Shown: positions 16,525 through 24,563 of the stretch, piece after piece
Layout: every line of letters starts with the position of its first letter
Position numbering within the stretch: the first letter of the stretch is position 1
Assembly (NCBI RefSeq): GCF_001429725.1
Contig: NZ_LMHV01000043.1
Coordinates: forward strand, 387,619-451,618
Direction of reading: 5' to 3'
DNA length: 64,000 nt
From: Rhizobium sp. Root708
GTDB lineage: Bacteria > Pseudomonadota > Alphaproteobacteria > Rhizobiales > Rhizobiaceae
Translations under genes and position numbers: made by a program
Notes under the pieces: generated by a model
Told to the model about the DNA's origin: nothing
What the model saw: the letters and a program-made list of their open reading frames with translations, nothing else
Database searches by the model: none

Positions 16525-18012
16525 TTAGATGTCGCTTGCCGCGTTCGACCAGAGGTCGGCGGCTTCGGCGGCCGTCATGCGCCTGACCTCCGCCTCGTGG
16601 CGACGGTTGGCGAAGAGTTCGCTTGCCATGATCTGGTCGGCAAGATCGGCCGGCAGAGACAGGATCACACGGGCGTCGCCGCCGTGGATGCCGCCGAGTT
16701 CGCTCCGCTTTCCTGATATCATGCCGCCCGCCACCGTGTTGTTGGTCTCGGGGTCGATCAGGATGAAGGAGCCGGATGCGCGGTTCTGCTCATAAGGGTC
16801 GAAGATCGCCTGTTCGTCGAAGGCGAGGCGGACCTTGCCGATCGCGTTCATGTAGAGCGTATCGACCGGAACCCAGGCACCGGTCTTCAGCTCAAGCTGC
16901 GCCAACGGCTGCACCTGCACGCGCTGGCGGCGGCTGCCGCTCTTCAGCCAGTAGCGCTTGCCGGCTTCGATGCCCTCGGGCTGCAGCGCGACGATCTGCG
17001 CGTCGAAGGAGAGGCCGACCTGCGGCTGGCTGTCGATCGAGACGATCATGTCGCCGCGGGCAACGTCCACCTGCCGGTCGAGAACCAGCGTGATCGCGTC
17101 GCCGGCAACGGCGGCGTTGCGGACGAGATCGAAGGTGACGATCTTGGTGACGTTGGCGACCATGCCCGACGGCAGGATCATGACGCTGTCACCCGGCTTG
17201 ACGGAACCGCCGGCAACCGTGCCCTGGTAGCCGCGGAAGCTTTCGCCCGGACGCGACACGCGCTGCACCGAGAAGCGGAAACCCGTCGCCTGCGAAGAGC
17301 GGACGGTCGCAAGCTCGAGCGTTTCGACCAGCGTCGGACCGGCATACCATGGCATCGCTGCTTCGCCGGAGTAGACGACGTTTTCGCCCTTCAGGGCCGA
17401 CATCGGGATCGCGGTGATCTGCTTGACGCCGAGCGACAGCGCGAATTCGCGGAACTCGTGGGTGATCTTGTCGAAACCGGCGCGATCGTAGTTCGTCAGG
17501 TCGATCTTGTTGACCGCAAGCACGAACTGCTTGATGCCGAGCAGCGACGCGATCGTCGCGTGACGGCGCGTCTGTTCCAGAATGCCGGCGCGGGCATCGA
17601 CCAGCAGGATGGCGAGGTCGGCGGTGGAAGCGCCGGTTGCCATGTTGCGGGTGTACTGCTCGTGGCCGGGCGTGTCGGCAACGATGAAGGACCGCTTGTC
17701 GGTCGAGAAGTAGCGATAGGCGACATCGATGGTGATGCCCTGTTCGCGCTCGGCTTGCAGGCCGTCGAGCAGCAATGCGAAGTCGGGCAGGCCGAGATCG
17801 TTCTGCTTGCCGGTGGAATCGCGCTGCAGCGTGGCGGCCTGATCTTCCTTGACGGCCTTGGTGTCCCAAAGCAGGCGTCCGATCAGGGTGGACTTGCCAT
17901 CATCGACGCTGCCGCAGGTGATGAGGCGCAGCGGTCGCGAGTCGCGGGTCGCCGTCGCGGCTTCGGCGGCGGGCACGGCGAGGACGTGTGCGGCGGTTAC
18001 GGCTGCGGTCAT
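16525..18012 (-). CDS. cysN: Sulfate adenylyltransferase subunit 1
   Basis: GTPase subunit of ATP sulfurylase, which makes adenosine 5'-phosphosulfate from sulfate and ATP with GTP hydrolysis. 495 aa from the ATG at 18012. GTP-binding motifs are GSVDDGKSTLIGRLL (P-loop, near 30), DTPGHEQYTRNM (G3) and NKIDL (G4). Two EF-Tu-like beta-barrel domains follow. The length shows there is no fused CysC kinase domain, unlike NodQ/CysNC. The start lies one base after the cysD stop, so the two subunits are translationally coupled. Confidence 0.95.
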   Translation of the reverse strand: MTAAVTAAHVLAVPAAEAATATRDSRPLRLITCGSVDDGKSTLIGRLLWDTKAVKEDQAATLQRDSTGKQNDLGLPDFALLLDGLQAEREQGITIDVAYRYFSTDKRSFIVADTPGHEQYTRNMATGASTADLAILLVDARAGILEQTRRHATIASLLGIKQFVLAVNKIDLTNYDRAGFDKITHEFREFALSLGVKQITAIPMSALKGENVVYSGEAAMPWYAGPTLVETLELATVRSSQATGFRFSVQRVSRPGESFRGYQGTVAGGSVKPGDSVMILPSGMVANVTKIVTFDLVRNAAVAGDAITLVLDRQVDVARGDMIVSIDSQPQVGLSFDAQIVALQPEGIEAGKRYWLKSGSRRQRVQVQPLAQLELKTGAWVPVDTLYMNAIGKVRLAFDEQAIFDPYEQNRASGSFILIDPETNNTVAGGMISGKRSELGGIHGGDARVILSLPADLADQIMASELFANRRHEAEVRRMTAAEAADLWSNAASDI

Positions 18013-18013
18013 C

Positions 18014-18967
18014 TCAGAAATATCCTTCACGCTTCTTCTTTTCCATGGAGCCGGACTGGTCGCGGTCGATGGCGCGGCCCTGTCGTTCGGAAACCGTGGC
18101 GATTTCCAGCTCCGCGATGATGTCTTCAAGGGTGGTCGCGGTCGAGCGGATCGCGCCCGTCAGCGGGAAGCAGCCGAGCGTACGGAAGCGGATGGAATCT
18201 TCCTGCTTCGTTTCGCCGGGCAGCAGTTCAAGCCGCGGATCGGAGGCCGCGATCATCATGCCGTCGCGCTCCACATAGGGGCGCTTTGCCGCGAAATAGA
18301 GCGGCACGATCGGAATGTTTTCGGCCTGGATGTAGCGCCAGATGTCGACCTCGGTCCAGTTCGACAGCGGGAAGACGCGAACGCTTTCGCCCTTGCGGAT
18401 TTGGCCATTGTAGACGTTCCAAAGCTCGGGGCGCTGGTTGCGCGGATCCCAGCGATGGTCGGGCGTACGGAAGGAATAGATGCGTTCCTTGGCGCGGCTC
18501 GCTTCCTCGTCACGGCGGGCACCGCCGAAGGCAGCGTCGAACTTGCCGGCGTCGAGCGCATTGCGCAGCGCTTCCGTCTTCATGATGTCGGTATAGCGCG
18601 CCGAGCCGTAGGTGAACGGCGTGATGTTTTCGGCGTCGCCGCGCGGATTGATGTGCTCGATCAGGTCGAGATCGTATTTCTTCACGATCTCGTCGCGGAA
18701 AGTAATCATCTCCGCGAACTTCCAGCCCGTGTTGACATGCAGCAGCGGGAAGGGGATGCGGCCGGGATAGAATGCCTTGCGGGCAAGATGCAGCAGGACC
18801 GACGAGTCCTTGCCGATCGAGTAAAGCATCACCGGCTTCTCGAATTCGGCGGCGACTTCGCGGAAAATGTGGATCGCTTCGTTTTCGAGCGCCTTCAAAT
18901 GCGGGTCGAGCGGCGGCTTGGCGCTCTGGGGATTGCTGAGTTCCGTATCCGGACGGCTATCGGGCAT
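18014..18967 (-). CDS. cysD: Sulfate adenylyltransferase subunit 2
   Basis: Catalytic PP-loop subunit of ATP sulfurylase, 317 aa. The pyrophosphate-binding motif is PVMLYSIGKDSSVLLHLA near residue 45, followed by the PFPLLHVNTGWKF strand. Later conserved blocks include GGARRDEEASRAKER and FPLSNWTEVDIWRYI, and the C-terminus ends REGYF as usual. It forms the heterodimer with CysN, whose gene follows by one base. cysH lies 112 bases upstream on the same strand, giving a probable cysH-cysD-cysN operon. Confidence 0.96.
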   Translation of the reverse strand: MPDSRPDTELSNPQSAKPPLDPHLKALENEAIHIFREVAAEFEKPVMLYSIGKDSSVLLHLARKAFYPGRIPFPLLHVNTGWKFAEMITFRDEIVKKYDLDLIEHINPRGDAENITPFTYGSARYTDIMKTEALRNALDAGKFDAAFGGARRDEEASRAKERIYSFRTPDHRWDPRNQRPELWNVYNGQIRKGESVRVFPLSNWTEVDIWRYIQAENIPIVPLYFAAKRPYVERDGMMIAASDPRLELLPGETKQEDSIRFRTLGCFPLTGAIRSTATTLEDIIAELEIATVSERQGRAIDRDQSGSMEKKKREGYF

Positions 18968-19079
18968 TTCTAACTCCAGACTTCGATCGTTCCAGGACGG
19001 GAGGCCTCCGGAACGAGGTGCATTTCAGACTTCGAGGAGCGCAGGCGACGAGCCGCGCTCCGATCCCGAAATCGACGGG

Positions 19080-19826
19080 TTACTGTTGTGCGACAATCGA
19101 CGAGGCTTCCTCAGCCACGTGCAGGCCGCATTCGCGCTTTTCGTCCTGTTCCCACCACCAGCGGCCGGCACGCTCTGGCTCGCCGGGCTTGATTGCCCGC
19201 GTGCACGGTTCACAACCGATCGAGGGGTAGCCACGGGCATGCAGTGGATTGACCGGCACGCTGTTGTCGGCGACGTAGGCCTTGATGACGTCGATGTCCC
19301 AATCGGCCAGCGGGTTGACCTTCAACAGGTGGCGCTCGGCGTCATACTCGGCAAACGGCGTGTCTGACCGGTTGGTCGACTGGCCGCGACGCAGACCGGT
19401 GATCCAGATGGTTGCCCCATCGAGTGCGCGCGCAAGCGGCTTCAGCTTGCGCACGCCACAACAGGCATGTCTGGCCTCGACGCTTTCGTAAAAGCCGTTG
19501 AGGCCATACTTCGCGGCATAGGCGTCTATATCGGCCTGCTCAGGCTCGTAGCGGCTGATGTGGATGTCGTATTGCTTCTCGGTTTCGTCGATCAGCGCGA
19601 GCGTTTCCGGAAACAGGCGTCCGGTCTGCAGCGTCGCGACGTCGATCGGCAGGCGGTGATTGCCGATTTCCGCGGTGATCACCTGGTCCTCGATGCCGAG
19701 GGAGGTCGTAAAGACGACGCGGCCACCGAGACCGGCAACGAGCGACAGGCGCCCGGCAAGGTCAAGGCCTGCGAGTTTCGCGTTCAGCGTTTCCGCCTCG
19801 GCGTTTGGATTGGCAGCAACAGTCAT
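19080..19826 (-). CDS. cysH: Assimilatory APS reductase (iron-sulfur type)
   Basis: Reduces adenosine 5'-phosphosulfate to sulfite with thioredoxin, 248 aa from the ATG at 19826. The PP-loop-like region includes VVFTTSLGIEDQVI. The paired cysteines HACCGVRKLKPL and IGCEPCTRAI ligate a [4Fe-4S] cluster, which marks APS rather than PAPS specificity. The catalytic cysteine is in KRECGLHVAEE near the C-terminus. The longer frame to 19919 is not needed: the family's N-terminus fits the shorter start, which follows an AGGA. A promoter with a perfect TTGACA lies upstream at 20001-20029. Confidence 0.94.
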   Translation of the reverse strand: MTVAANPNAEAETLNAKLAGLDLAGRLSLVAGLGGRVVFTTSLGIEDQVITAEIGNHRLPIDVATLQTGRLFPETLALIDETEKQYDIHISRYEPEQADIDAYAAKYGLNGFYESVEARHACCGVRKLKPLARALDGATIWITGLRRGQSTNRSDTPFAEYDAERHLLKVNPLADWDIDVIKAYVADNSVPVNPLHARGYPSIGCEPCTRAIKPGEPERAGRWWWEQDEKRECGLHVAEEASSIVAQQ

Positions 19827-20239
19827 GGGGATCCTGTCCTTGATGTTGGCCGGAGTATCGCAGGTCAGGCTTGGATCGGACAGAAAAACGGATTTCGAAA
19901 GCAGGCGCGATAGGAGCAAATATCTCTCCCCGGTCGCTGCAATGCGGAAAAGCAGCCGCCCCGGCGATGTTTTGCCAGTGGTCAGCTTGAATGTCTATTG
20001 ATTTAGTAGAGTAACACGCCGCCTGTCAATCGGAAATCTGAATTGATGACATCGGAAGCGCGTTTTGAAGTAGATTTCAGGCATCGGCCGAGGATGAAAA
20101 AACAAGGCCAAAAACCTTGTCTCTCAAGGGTTTCGCCGGCTTGTTCAAATTCCGTTCATGCTGCGCGTGCCATAGAGGCAGGACCGAGCTTGCGGCGGCT
20201 TGTTGATTCCGCCCGCCATGTGTGTGTCGACGGTCGAAA
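19827..20239. promoter_or_regulatory. Divergent intergenic region between cysH and the Rrf2 gene
   Basis: These 413 bases hold no convincing gene. They contain the candidate cysH promoter (19995-20029) and a short hairpin upstream of the Rrf2 gene: ACAAGG (20102-20107) and CCTTGT (20115-20120) around an A-rich loop. A small open frame at 20043-20243 has no coding character. Confidence 0.5.
19995..20029 (-). promoter_or_regulatory. Candidate cysH promoter overlapped by a CTA-N9-TAG dyad
   Basis: Read on the minus strand, TTGACA (20029-20024) is separated by 17 bases from CTAAAT (20006-20001). A partial dyad CTATTGATTTAGTAG (19995-20009) covers the -10 region. An operator for the Rrf2-family regulator encoded at 20240 is a natural guess but is not proven. 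Confidence 0.45.
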
Positions 20240-20686
20240 ATGATTACGCAGAAGGCAAAATATGCGCTGAGGGCGCTGACGGTATTGGCTGAAGCCCAAG
20301 ATGGCGAGCCTGTGATGATCTCCGACATCGCGGCGCAGCAGAAAATACCGAAGAAGTTTCTCGAACAGATCCTGCTCGATCTCAAGCACCAGGGCATCGT
20401 CGTCAGCCGCCGCGGCAAGGCGGGCGGTTACCTGCTGCTGAAGCCGGCCGACATGATCACCTTCGGCGAAGTCTTGCGCATCATCGACGGCCCGATCGCG
20501 CCGCTCCCCTGCCTGTCGATCACCGCCTACCGCAAGTGCGACGACTGTGATGGCGAGCAGAACTGTGAAATCCGCCACGTCTTCGCCAAGGTGGCCGATG
20601 CCACCCGCAAGGTGCTCTTCTCCACCACGATCGCCGATGCCGTGGCTCCCGCAAAGGGCGCGCAGGTCACGCGGCTGCTGGCTTAG
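20240..20686 (+). CDS. Rrf2 family transcriptional regulator
   Basis: Winged-helix regulator of the Rrf2/IscR/CymR family, 148 aa from the ATG at 20240 (MITQKAKYALRALTVLA, the family's standard opening). The recognition helix region is AAQQKIPKKFLEQILLDLKHQGIVVSRRGKAGGYLL. The sensing region has four cysteines in PCLSITAYRKCDDCDGEQNCEIR, more than the three of IscR, which suggests a metal or iron-sulfur sensor. It is divergent from cysH, so control of sulfate assimilation is likely. Its stop codon overlaps the stop of the convergent CLC gene by two bases (20684-20685). Confidence 0.88.
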   Translation: MITQKAKYALRALTVLAEAQDGEPVMISDIAAQQKIPKKFLEQILLDLKHQGIVVSRRGKAGGYLLLKPADMITFGEVLRIIDGPIAPLPCLSITAYRKCDDCDGEQNCEIRHVFAKVADATRKVLFSTTIADAVAPAKGAQVTRLLA

Positions 20687-22044
20687 GACGAAGCTTCCTC
20701 GACACCAGACTTATGCTCCGCTGCCCTCCGCGCGCGAATGGCGGCTGCGATGAAGACCCGCGACAGGCCGTGATACAGCGGCTCGCGGGAGAGCAGCCGC
20801 GAGGTGACATAGCCGATCATCGATACCGCCATGATCGGGATCACCGCCTGATGGTCTCCGGTCATTTCCAGAATGATGACGAACGCCGTCATCGGTGCCT
20901 GCACCACTCCCGCGAAATAGCCGGCCATGCCAAGAATTGCGGCGAGCGCGATGCTGCTGCCGACCAGCGTGCCGACCGTGCTGCCGAAGCCGGCGCCAAC
21001 GGCAAGCGACGGTGCGAAGATGCCGCCGGGAATGCCTGATACCATCGACAGGAAGCTGGCGACGAGTTTCTCGACAAAGAAGAGCAGCGGCAGCGCTTCT
21101 CCCTCGACCGCGCCCTTCGCCTGGTCATAGCCGGTGCCGAAGGTCGTGCCGCCGGACGCAACGCCGATGATGGCGATTGCCAGGCCGCAGGCACCGGCAA
21201 GGCAGAGCATGCGCTTCAACGGCTGTGGTTGCGCCCAGCGGCGGATGCGCTGGCCGACATGCAGCGCCAGCCCGCTGAAACCCGCTCCGAGCGCTCCGCC
21301 GCCAAAGCCGCAGATGAGGACCAGGCTCCAATCGGCAAGGGTCAACGGGGCGACGGACGTCGAGCCGAAGTAGTTGTAGCTTCCGGCGAGCCCGAGCGCA
21401 GCGAGGCCCGAAAGGATCACGGCGGTCAACACAAGGCCGTTGGCGCGCGACTCGTAGGTTCGGCTCATTTCCTCGATCGCAAACACGATGCCCGCAAGCG
21501 GCGTATTGAAGGCAGCGGCGATGCCGGCGGCCGATCCGGCGAGGATGAGCCCGCGCGCCTGCGCCATGCCGCCGAAGCGCGCGACGGCCAGCATGATCGA
21601 AGCCCCGACCTGCACCGTCGGTCCTTCGCGCCCGATCGATGCGCCACTGAAGAGACCGAGCACCGTCAGCACGATCTTGCCGAAGGCGATCCGCAGCGAA
21701 AGCAGCCGCGAGCGATCCGTCTCGTCGTGCAGGTGTCGTGCGGCAATCGCTTGCGGAATGCCGCTGCCCTGCGAGTTCGGGAACAATGTGGCGGCGAGAT
21801 AGGCGGAAAGAACGAAGCCGAGCGGCGTGATGAGCAACGGCAGCAGGAACGACCATTCGCTGGAGGTGGTGATCGAGGCAAAGGTCTTCTGCGCCATATC
21901 GGCGAGCCGCGCGAAACCGACGCTGATGACGCCGATTGCCAAGGCACCGCACCAGAAGACCAGTCGCGGCCTCCAGAGCGAAAAGGATCCCCAGAACACC
22001 CGTGATCGACGAATGAGCTTCGATTTGCGGTAGGGCTGGGGCAT
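20683..22044 (-). CDS. CLC family chloride channel/transporter
   Basis: Inner-membrane CLC protein, 453 aa, with no C-terminal CBS domains. Selectivity motifs are GSGIPQ (helix D), GREGPTVQVG (helix F) and GIPGGIFAPSLAVGA (helix N). The helix F motif is followed by repeated hydrophobic segments as expected. Whether it is a channel or a proton/chloride exchanger cannot be fixed without aligning the gating glutamates; GREGP keeps the external one. It stops within the end of the Rrf2 gene on the other strand. Confidence 0.92.
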   Translation of the reverse strand: MPQPYRKSKLIRRSRVFWGSFSLWRPRLVFWCGALAIGVISVGFARLADMAQKTFASITTSSEWSFLLPLLITPLGFVLSAYLAATLFPNSQGSGIPQAIAARHLHDETDRSRLLSLRIAFGKIVLTVLGLFSGASIGREGPTVQVGASIMLAVARFGGMAQARGLILAGSAAGIAAAFNTPLAGIVFAIEEMSRTYESRANGLVLTAVILSGLAALGLAGSYNYFGSTSVAPLTLADWSLVLICGFGGGALGAGFSGLALHVGQRIRRWAQPQPLKRMLCLAGACGLAIAIIGVASGGTTFGTGYDQAKGAVEGEALPLLFFVEKLVASFLSMVSGIPGGIFAPSLAVGAGFGSTVGTLVGSSIALAAILGMAGYFAGVVQAPMTAFVIILEMTGDHQAVIPIMAVSMIGYVTSRLLSREPLYHGLSRVFIAAAIRARRAAEHKSGVEEASS

Positions 22045-22204
22045 GTCAATCCTGCGGGAGCGATTTCGGGGGCAGGTCTCTTATCTGCGCCATGTGGTGA
22101 GCATGCAAGGCCGGGTATGTGGTAAGAGGTACGCTGCCGGGCAGACGCATCGCTCAGACGGCCCGTTAGGCTGTTTCCTGACTGCCGGAGGGCCGACATC
22201 GGCC

Positions 22205-23860
22205 TTACCGATCGCTGACAGCCCAGCGCGGATTGATCCACGGCTCCTGATTGGAGCGCGGCAGCGGCTGTTTGCCGAGGATATGGTCGGCGGCCTTCTC
22301 GCCGGTCATGATCGATGGGCCGTTGAGGTTGCCGTAGGTGACGTGCGGGAAGATCGACGAGTCGGCGACACGCAGGCCATCGACGCCGATGACGCGCGTC
22401 TCGGGATCGACCACGGCCATGGGGTCGTCTTTCGCGCCCATCTTGCAGGTGCCGCAGGGATGATAGGCGCTTTCGAGGTGCTCGCGCAGGAAAGCGTCGA
22501 TCTCCTCGTCGGTCTGCACCTTTTCGCCCGGCTGGATCTCCGGTCCGCGATACTGGTCGAAAGCTTTCTGGCCGAAGAGTTCGCGGGTGAGCCGCACGCA
22601 ATGACGGAACTTCTCCCAGTCCTCGGGATGGCTCATGTAGTTGAAGCGGATGACAGGGTCGGCCTTCGGGTCCGAAGAGCCCAAAGTGACGTTGCCGCGC
22701 GATTTCGACAGGTTGTAGCCGACATGCACCTGGAAACCGTGGCTCTTCGCCGCCGCCTTGCCGTCATAGCTGATCGCCACCGGCAGGAAGTGGTACTGGA
22801 TATCGGGCTGCTTGACGCCCGGCGCCGACCGCAGGAAGGCGCAGGCCTCGAATTGGTTCGAGGTGCCGAGGCCCGATTTGGTGAACATCCATTGCGCGCC
22901 GGCGACCCCCTGCCAGAACCACGGAAGCCACGAATAGAGCGACACCGGCTTGGTGCTGACCTGCTGGAAATAGAATTCCATGTGGTCCTGCAGGTTGGCG
23001 CCGACGCCCGGCCGGTTCGCCTTCACCTCGATGCCCATGTCCTGCAGATGTGCGCCGGGGCCGATGCCCGACAGCATCAAAAGCTTCGGCGAATTGAAGG
23101 ACGAAGCCGAAACAATCACTTCGCGGGTCGCCTTGACGACCTCGATCTTGCCGCCGCGCTCGATCTCGACGCCGACAGCCCGGCCGTTCTCGATCACCAC
23201 CTTCTGGGCGTGGCCGTAGACGACTTCGACATTCGGTCGCTTCAGCGCCGGCTTCAGATAGGCAGATGCAGCCGACCAGCGGCGTCCGCCGAAAATGGTC
23301 TGCTCCATCAGCCCGAAACCTTCCTGTTTCGAGCCGTTGTAATCCTCGGTTGCCTCGAAGCCCGCCTGCTTGCCGGCCTCGATGAAAGCGTGGAACAGCG
23401 GGTTGCGGAACACGCCGCGCTGGACATGCAGCGGTCCGTCCTTGCCGCGCCAGCCTTCTTCGCCGCCGTGGCTGTGCTCCATCCGCTTGAAGTAGGGGAG
23501 AACGTCGGCATAGGCCCAGCCCTGCGCGCCGAGCTCTTCCCAGCGGTTATAGTCCTCGGCGTGGCCACGCACATAGACCATGCCGTTGATCGAGGAGGAA
23601 CCGCCGATCACCTTGCCGCGTGGCGCAGTTATCCGCCGGTTGTTGAGGTGAGGCTCGGGCTCTGAGAGATATCCCCAGTTGTAGCGCTTCATGCTCATCG
23701 GCCAGGCAAGCGCCGCCGGCATCTGGATGAACGGCCCGAAATCGGAACCGCCCGCCTCGATGACGATGACGGTGTTCTTGCCGTCTTCCGAAAGACGGTA
23801 GGCAAGCGCCGAGCCCGCCGAGCCGGAGCCGATGATGACGAAATCTGCCTGCATGGTCAT
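22205..23860 (-). CDS. betA: Choline dehydrogenase
   Basis: FAD-dependent GMC oxidoreductase oxidising choline to betaine aldehyde, membrane associated, 551 aa. The dinucleotide-binding motif FVIIGSGSAGSALAYRLSED opens the protein. GMC signatures are GKVIGGSSSINGMVYVRGHAEDYN and the later SGIGPGAHLQDMGI. The C-terminus holds the active-site block YHPCGTCKMG and NLNGPSIMTGEKAADHILG. AGGA precedes two close ATGs (23860 and 23854). It is separated from betB by a toxin-antitoxin pair on the opposite strand, so transcription from betI-betB may not reach it directly. Confidence 0.95.
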   Translation of the reverse strand: MTMQADFVIIGSGSAGSALAYRLSEDGKNTVIVIEAGGSDFGPFIQMPAALAWPMSMKRYNWGYLSEPEPHLNNRRITAPRGKVIGGSSSINGMVYVRGHAEDYNRWEELGAQGWAYADVLPYFKRMEHSHGGEEGWRGKDGPLHVQRGVFRNPLFHAFIEAGKQAGFEATEDYNGSKQEGFGLMEQTIFGGRRWSAASAYLKPALKRPNVEVVYGHAQKVVIENGRAVGVEIERGGKIEVVKATREVIVSASSFNSPKLLMLSGIGPGAHLQDMGIEVKANRPGVGANLQDHMEFYFQQVSTKPVSLYSWLPWFWQGVAGAQWMFTKSGLGTSNQFEACAFLRSAPGVKQPDIQYHFLPVAISYDGKAAAKSHGFQVHVGYNLSKSRGNVTLGSSDPKADPVIRFNYMSHPEDWEKFRHCVRLTRELFGQKAFDQYRGPEIQPGEKVQTDEEIDAFLREHLESAYHPCGTCKMGAKDDPMAVVDPETRVIGVDGLRVADSSIFPHVTYGNLNGPSIMTGEKAADHILGKQPLPRSNQEPWINPRWAVSDR

Positions 23861-23950
23861 TCCTAAATCTCTGGAACTTTGCTACTAGTGGGTGTATTGC
23901 GAATTGCTATTTTTATGCTGGCCGATTTTATCGCTGAGAGCTATATTGCG

Positions 23951-24196
23951 ATGAAGCAGATTGTCTTTACCCGCGAGGCGCAGAAGAGCTTGAGCCTTAT
24001 GCAACCGAAGCGTAGGGCCGCGATCTATGCGAAGCTCGATGCCTATGCTCTTGGGCAGCCGGTCGACATCAAGAAGCTGAAGGGCAAGGACTATTATCGC
24101 ATCCGCGTTGGTCAGGACCGCATCATCATCGACGATCAGGGAAGGGTCGTCCTGGTCATCGAGGCGGGCCCGCGCGGCAGTATCTACAAGGAGTAG
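23951..24196 (+). CDS. RelE/ParE family toxin
   Basis: Predicted type II toxin, 81 aa from the ATG at 23951 (MKQIVFTREAQKSL). It shows the RelE/ParE fold pattern: an N-terminal helix (KRRAAIYAKLDAYA), then LKGKDYYRIRVGQDRIIIDDQGRVVLVIEAGPRGSIY, matching the L-g-yyRiRvGdyRiiy core and a C-terminal arginine. It may cleave mRNA at the ribosome or act on gyrase; this cannot be told. The Xre antitoxin gene follows after 6 bases. Unusually the toxin is first, as in higBA. The pair lies on the strand opposite to the bet genes. Confidence 0.8.
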   Translation: MKQIVFTREAQKSLSLMQPKRRAAIYAKLDAYALGQPVDIKKLKGKDYYRIRVGQDRIIIDDQGRVVLVIEAGPRGSIYKE

Positions 24197-24202
24197 GACG
24201 GG

Positions 24203-24556
24203 ATGGGCGATATCCAGAAACTGACGATTGACGGGAAGAACTACGTCCTTCTGAGCGAGGAAGACTATGAGGATTTGGTGGATGGGTTGCGCGCCGACGC
24301 CGTAGTGGCGCGCGTTGCCGCCGGTGAGGAAACCTGGCCCTACGAATTCGTCAAGGAACTCACGGAAAGCGACAGCCGCATCCGCAGTTTTCGCGCTTAC
24401 CGTGGCATGACGATTTCCGAGCTTGCTGCGGCGGTCGGCATCTCGCAACCCTATCTCTCCGAGATCGAGACCGGCAAGAAGACGGGTTCCGTCGATGTGC
24501 TGAAGCGCATCGCGTCTGCCCTGAATGTCCATCTCGATGATCTCGTTATCGGCTGA
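24203..24556 (+). CDS. Xre-type antitoxin (HTH) of the RelE-like pair
   Basis: Antitoxin and likely autorepressor, 117 aa. The N-terminal 60 residues (GKNYVLLSEEDYEDLVDGLRADAVVARVAAG) resemble a Phd/YefM-like toxin-binding region. The C-terminal half is a Cro/C1 helix-turn-helix: IRSFRAYRGMTISELAAAVGISQPYLSEIETGKKTGSVDVLKRIASALNV. It ends 7 bases before the convergent betB stop. GGGATG before the start suggests a usable ribosome site. The two-gene unit fits a higBA-like module, though this antitoxin is a little longer than HigA. Confidence 0.8.
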   Translation: MGDIQKLTIDGKNYVLLSEEDYEDLVDGLRADAVVARVAAGEETWPYEFVKELTESDSRIRSFRAYRGMTISELAAAVGISQPYLSEIETGKKTGSVDVLKRIASALNVHLDDLVIG

Positions 24557-24563
24557 GTTCATT

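Noticed and set aside
20043..20243. 66-codon frame between cysH and the Rrf2 gene
   Set aside because: No ribosome site and no coding-like composition; it overlaps the regulator start and the regulatory elements.
22045..22204. Gap between the CLC and betA genes
   Set aside because: No gene, convincing hairpin or repeat was seen in these 160 bases.
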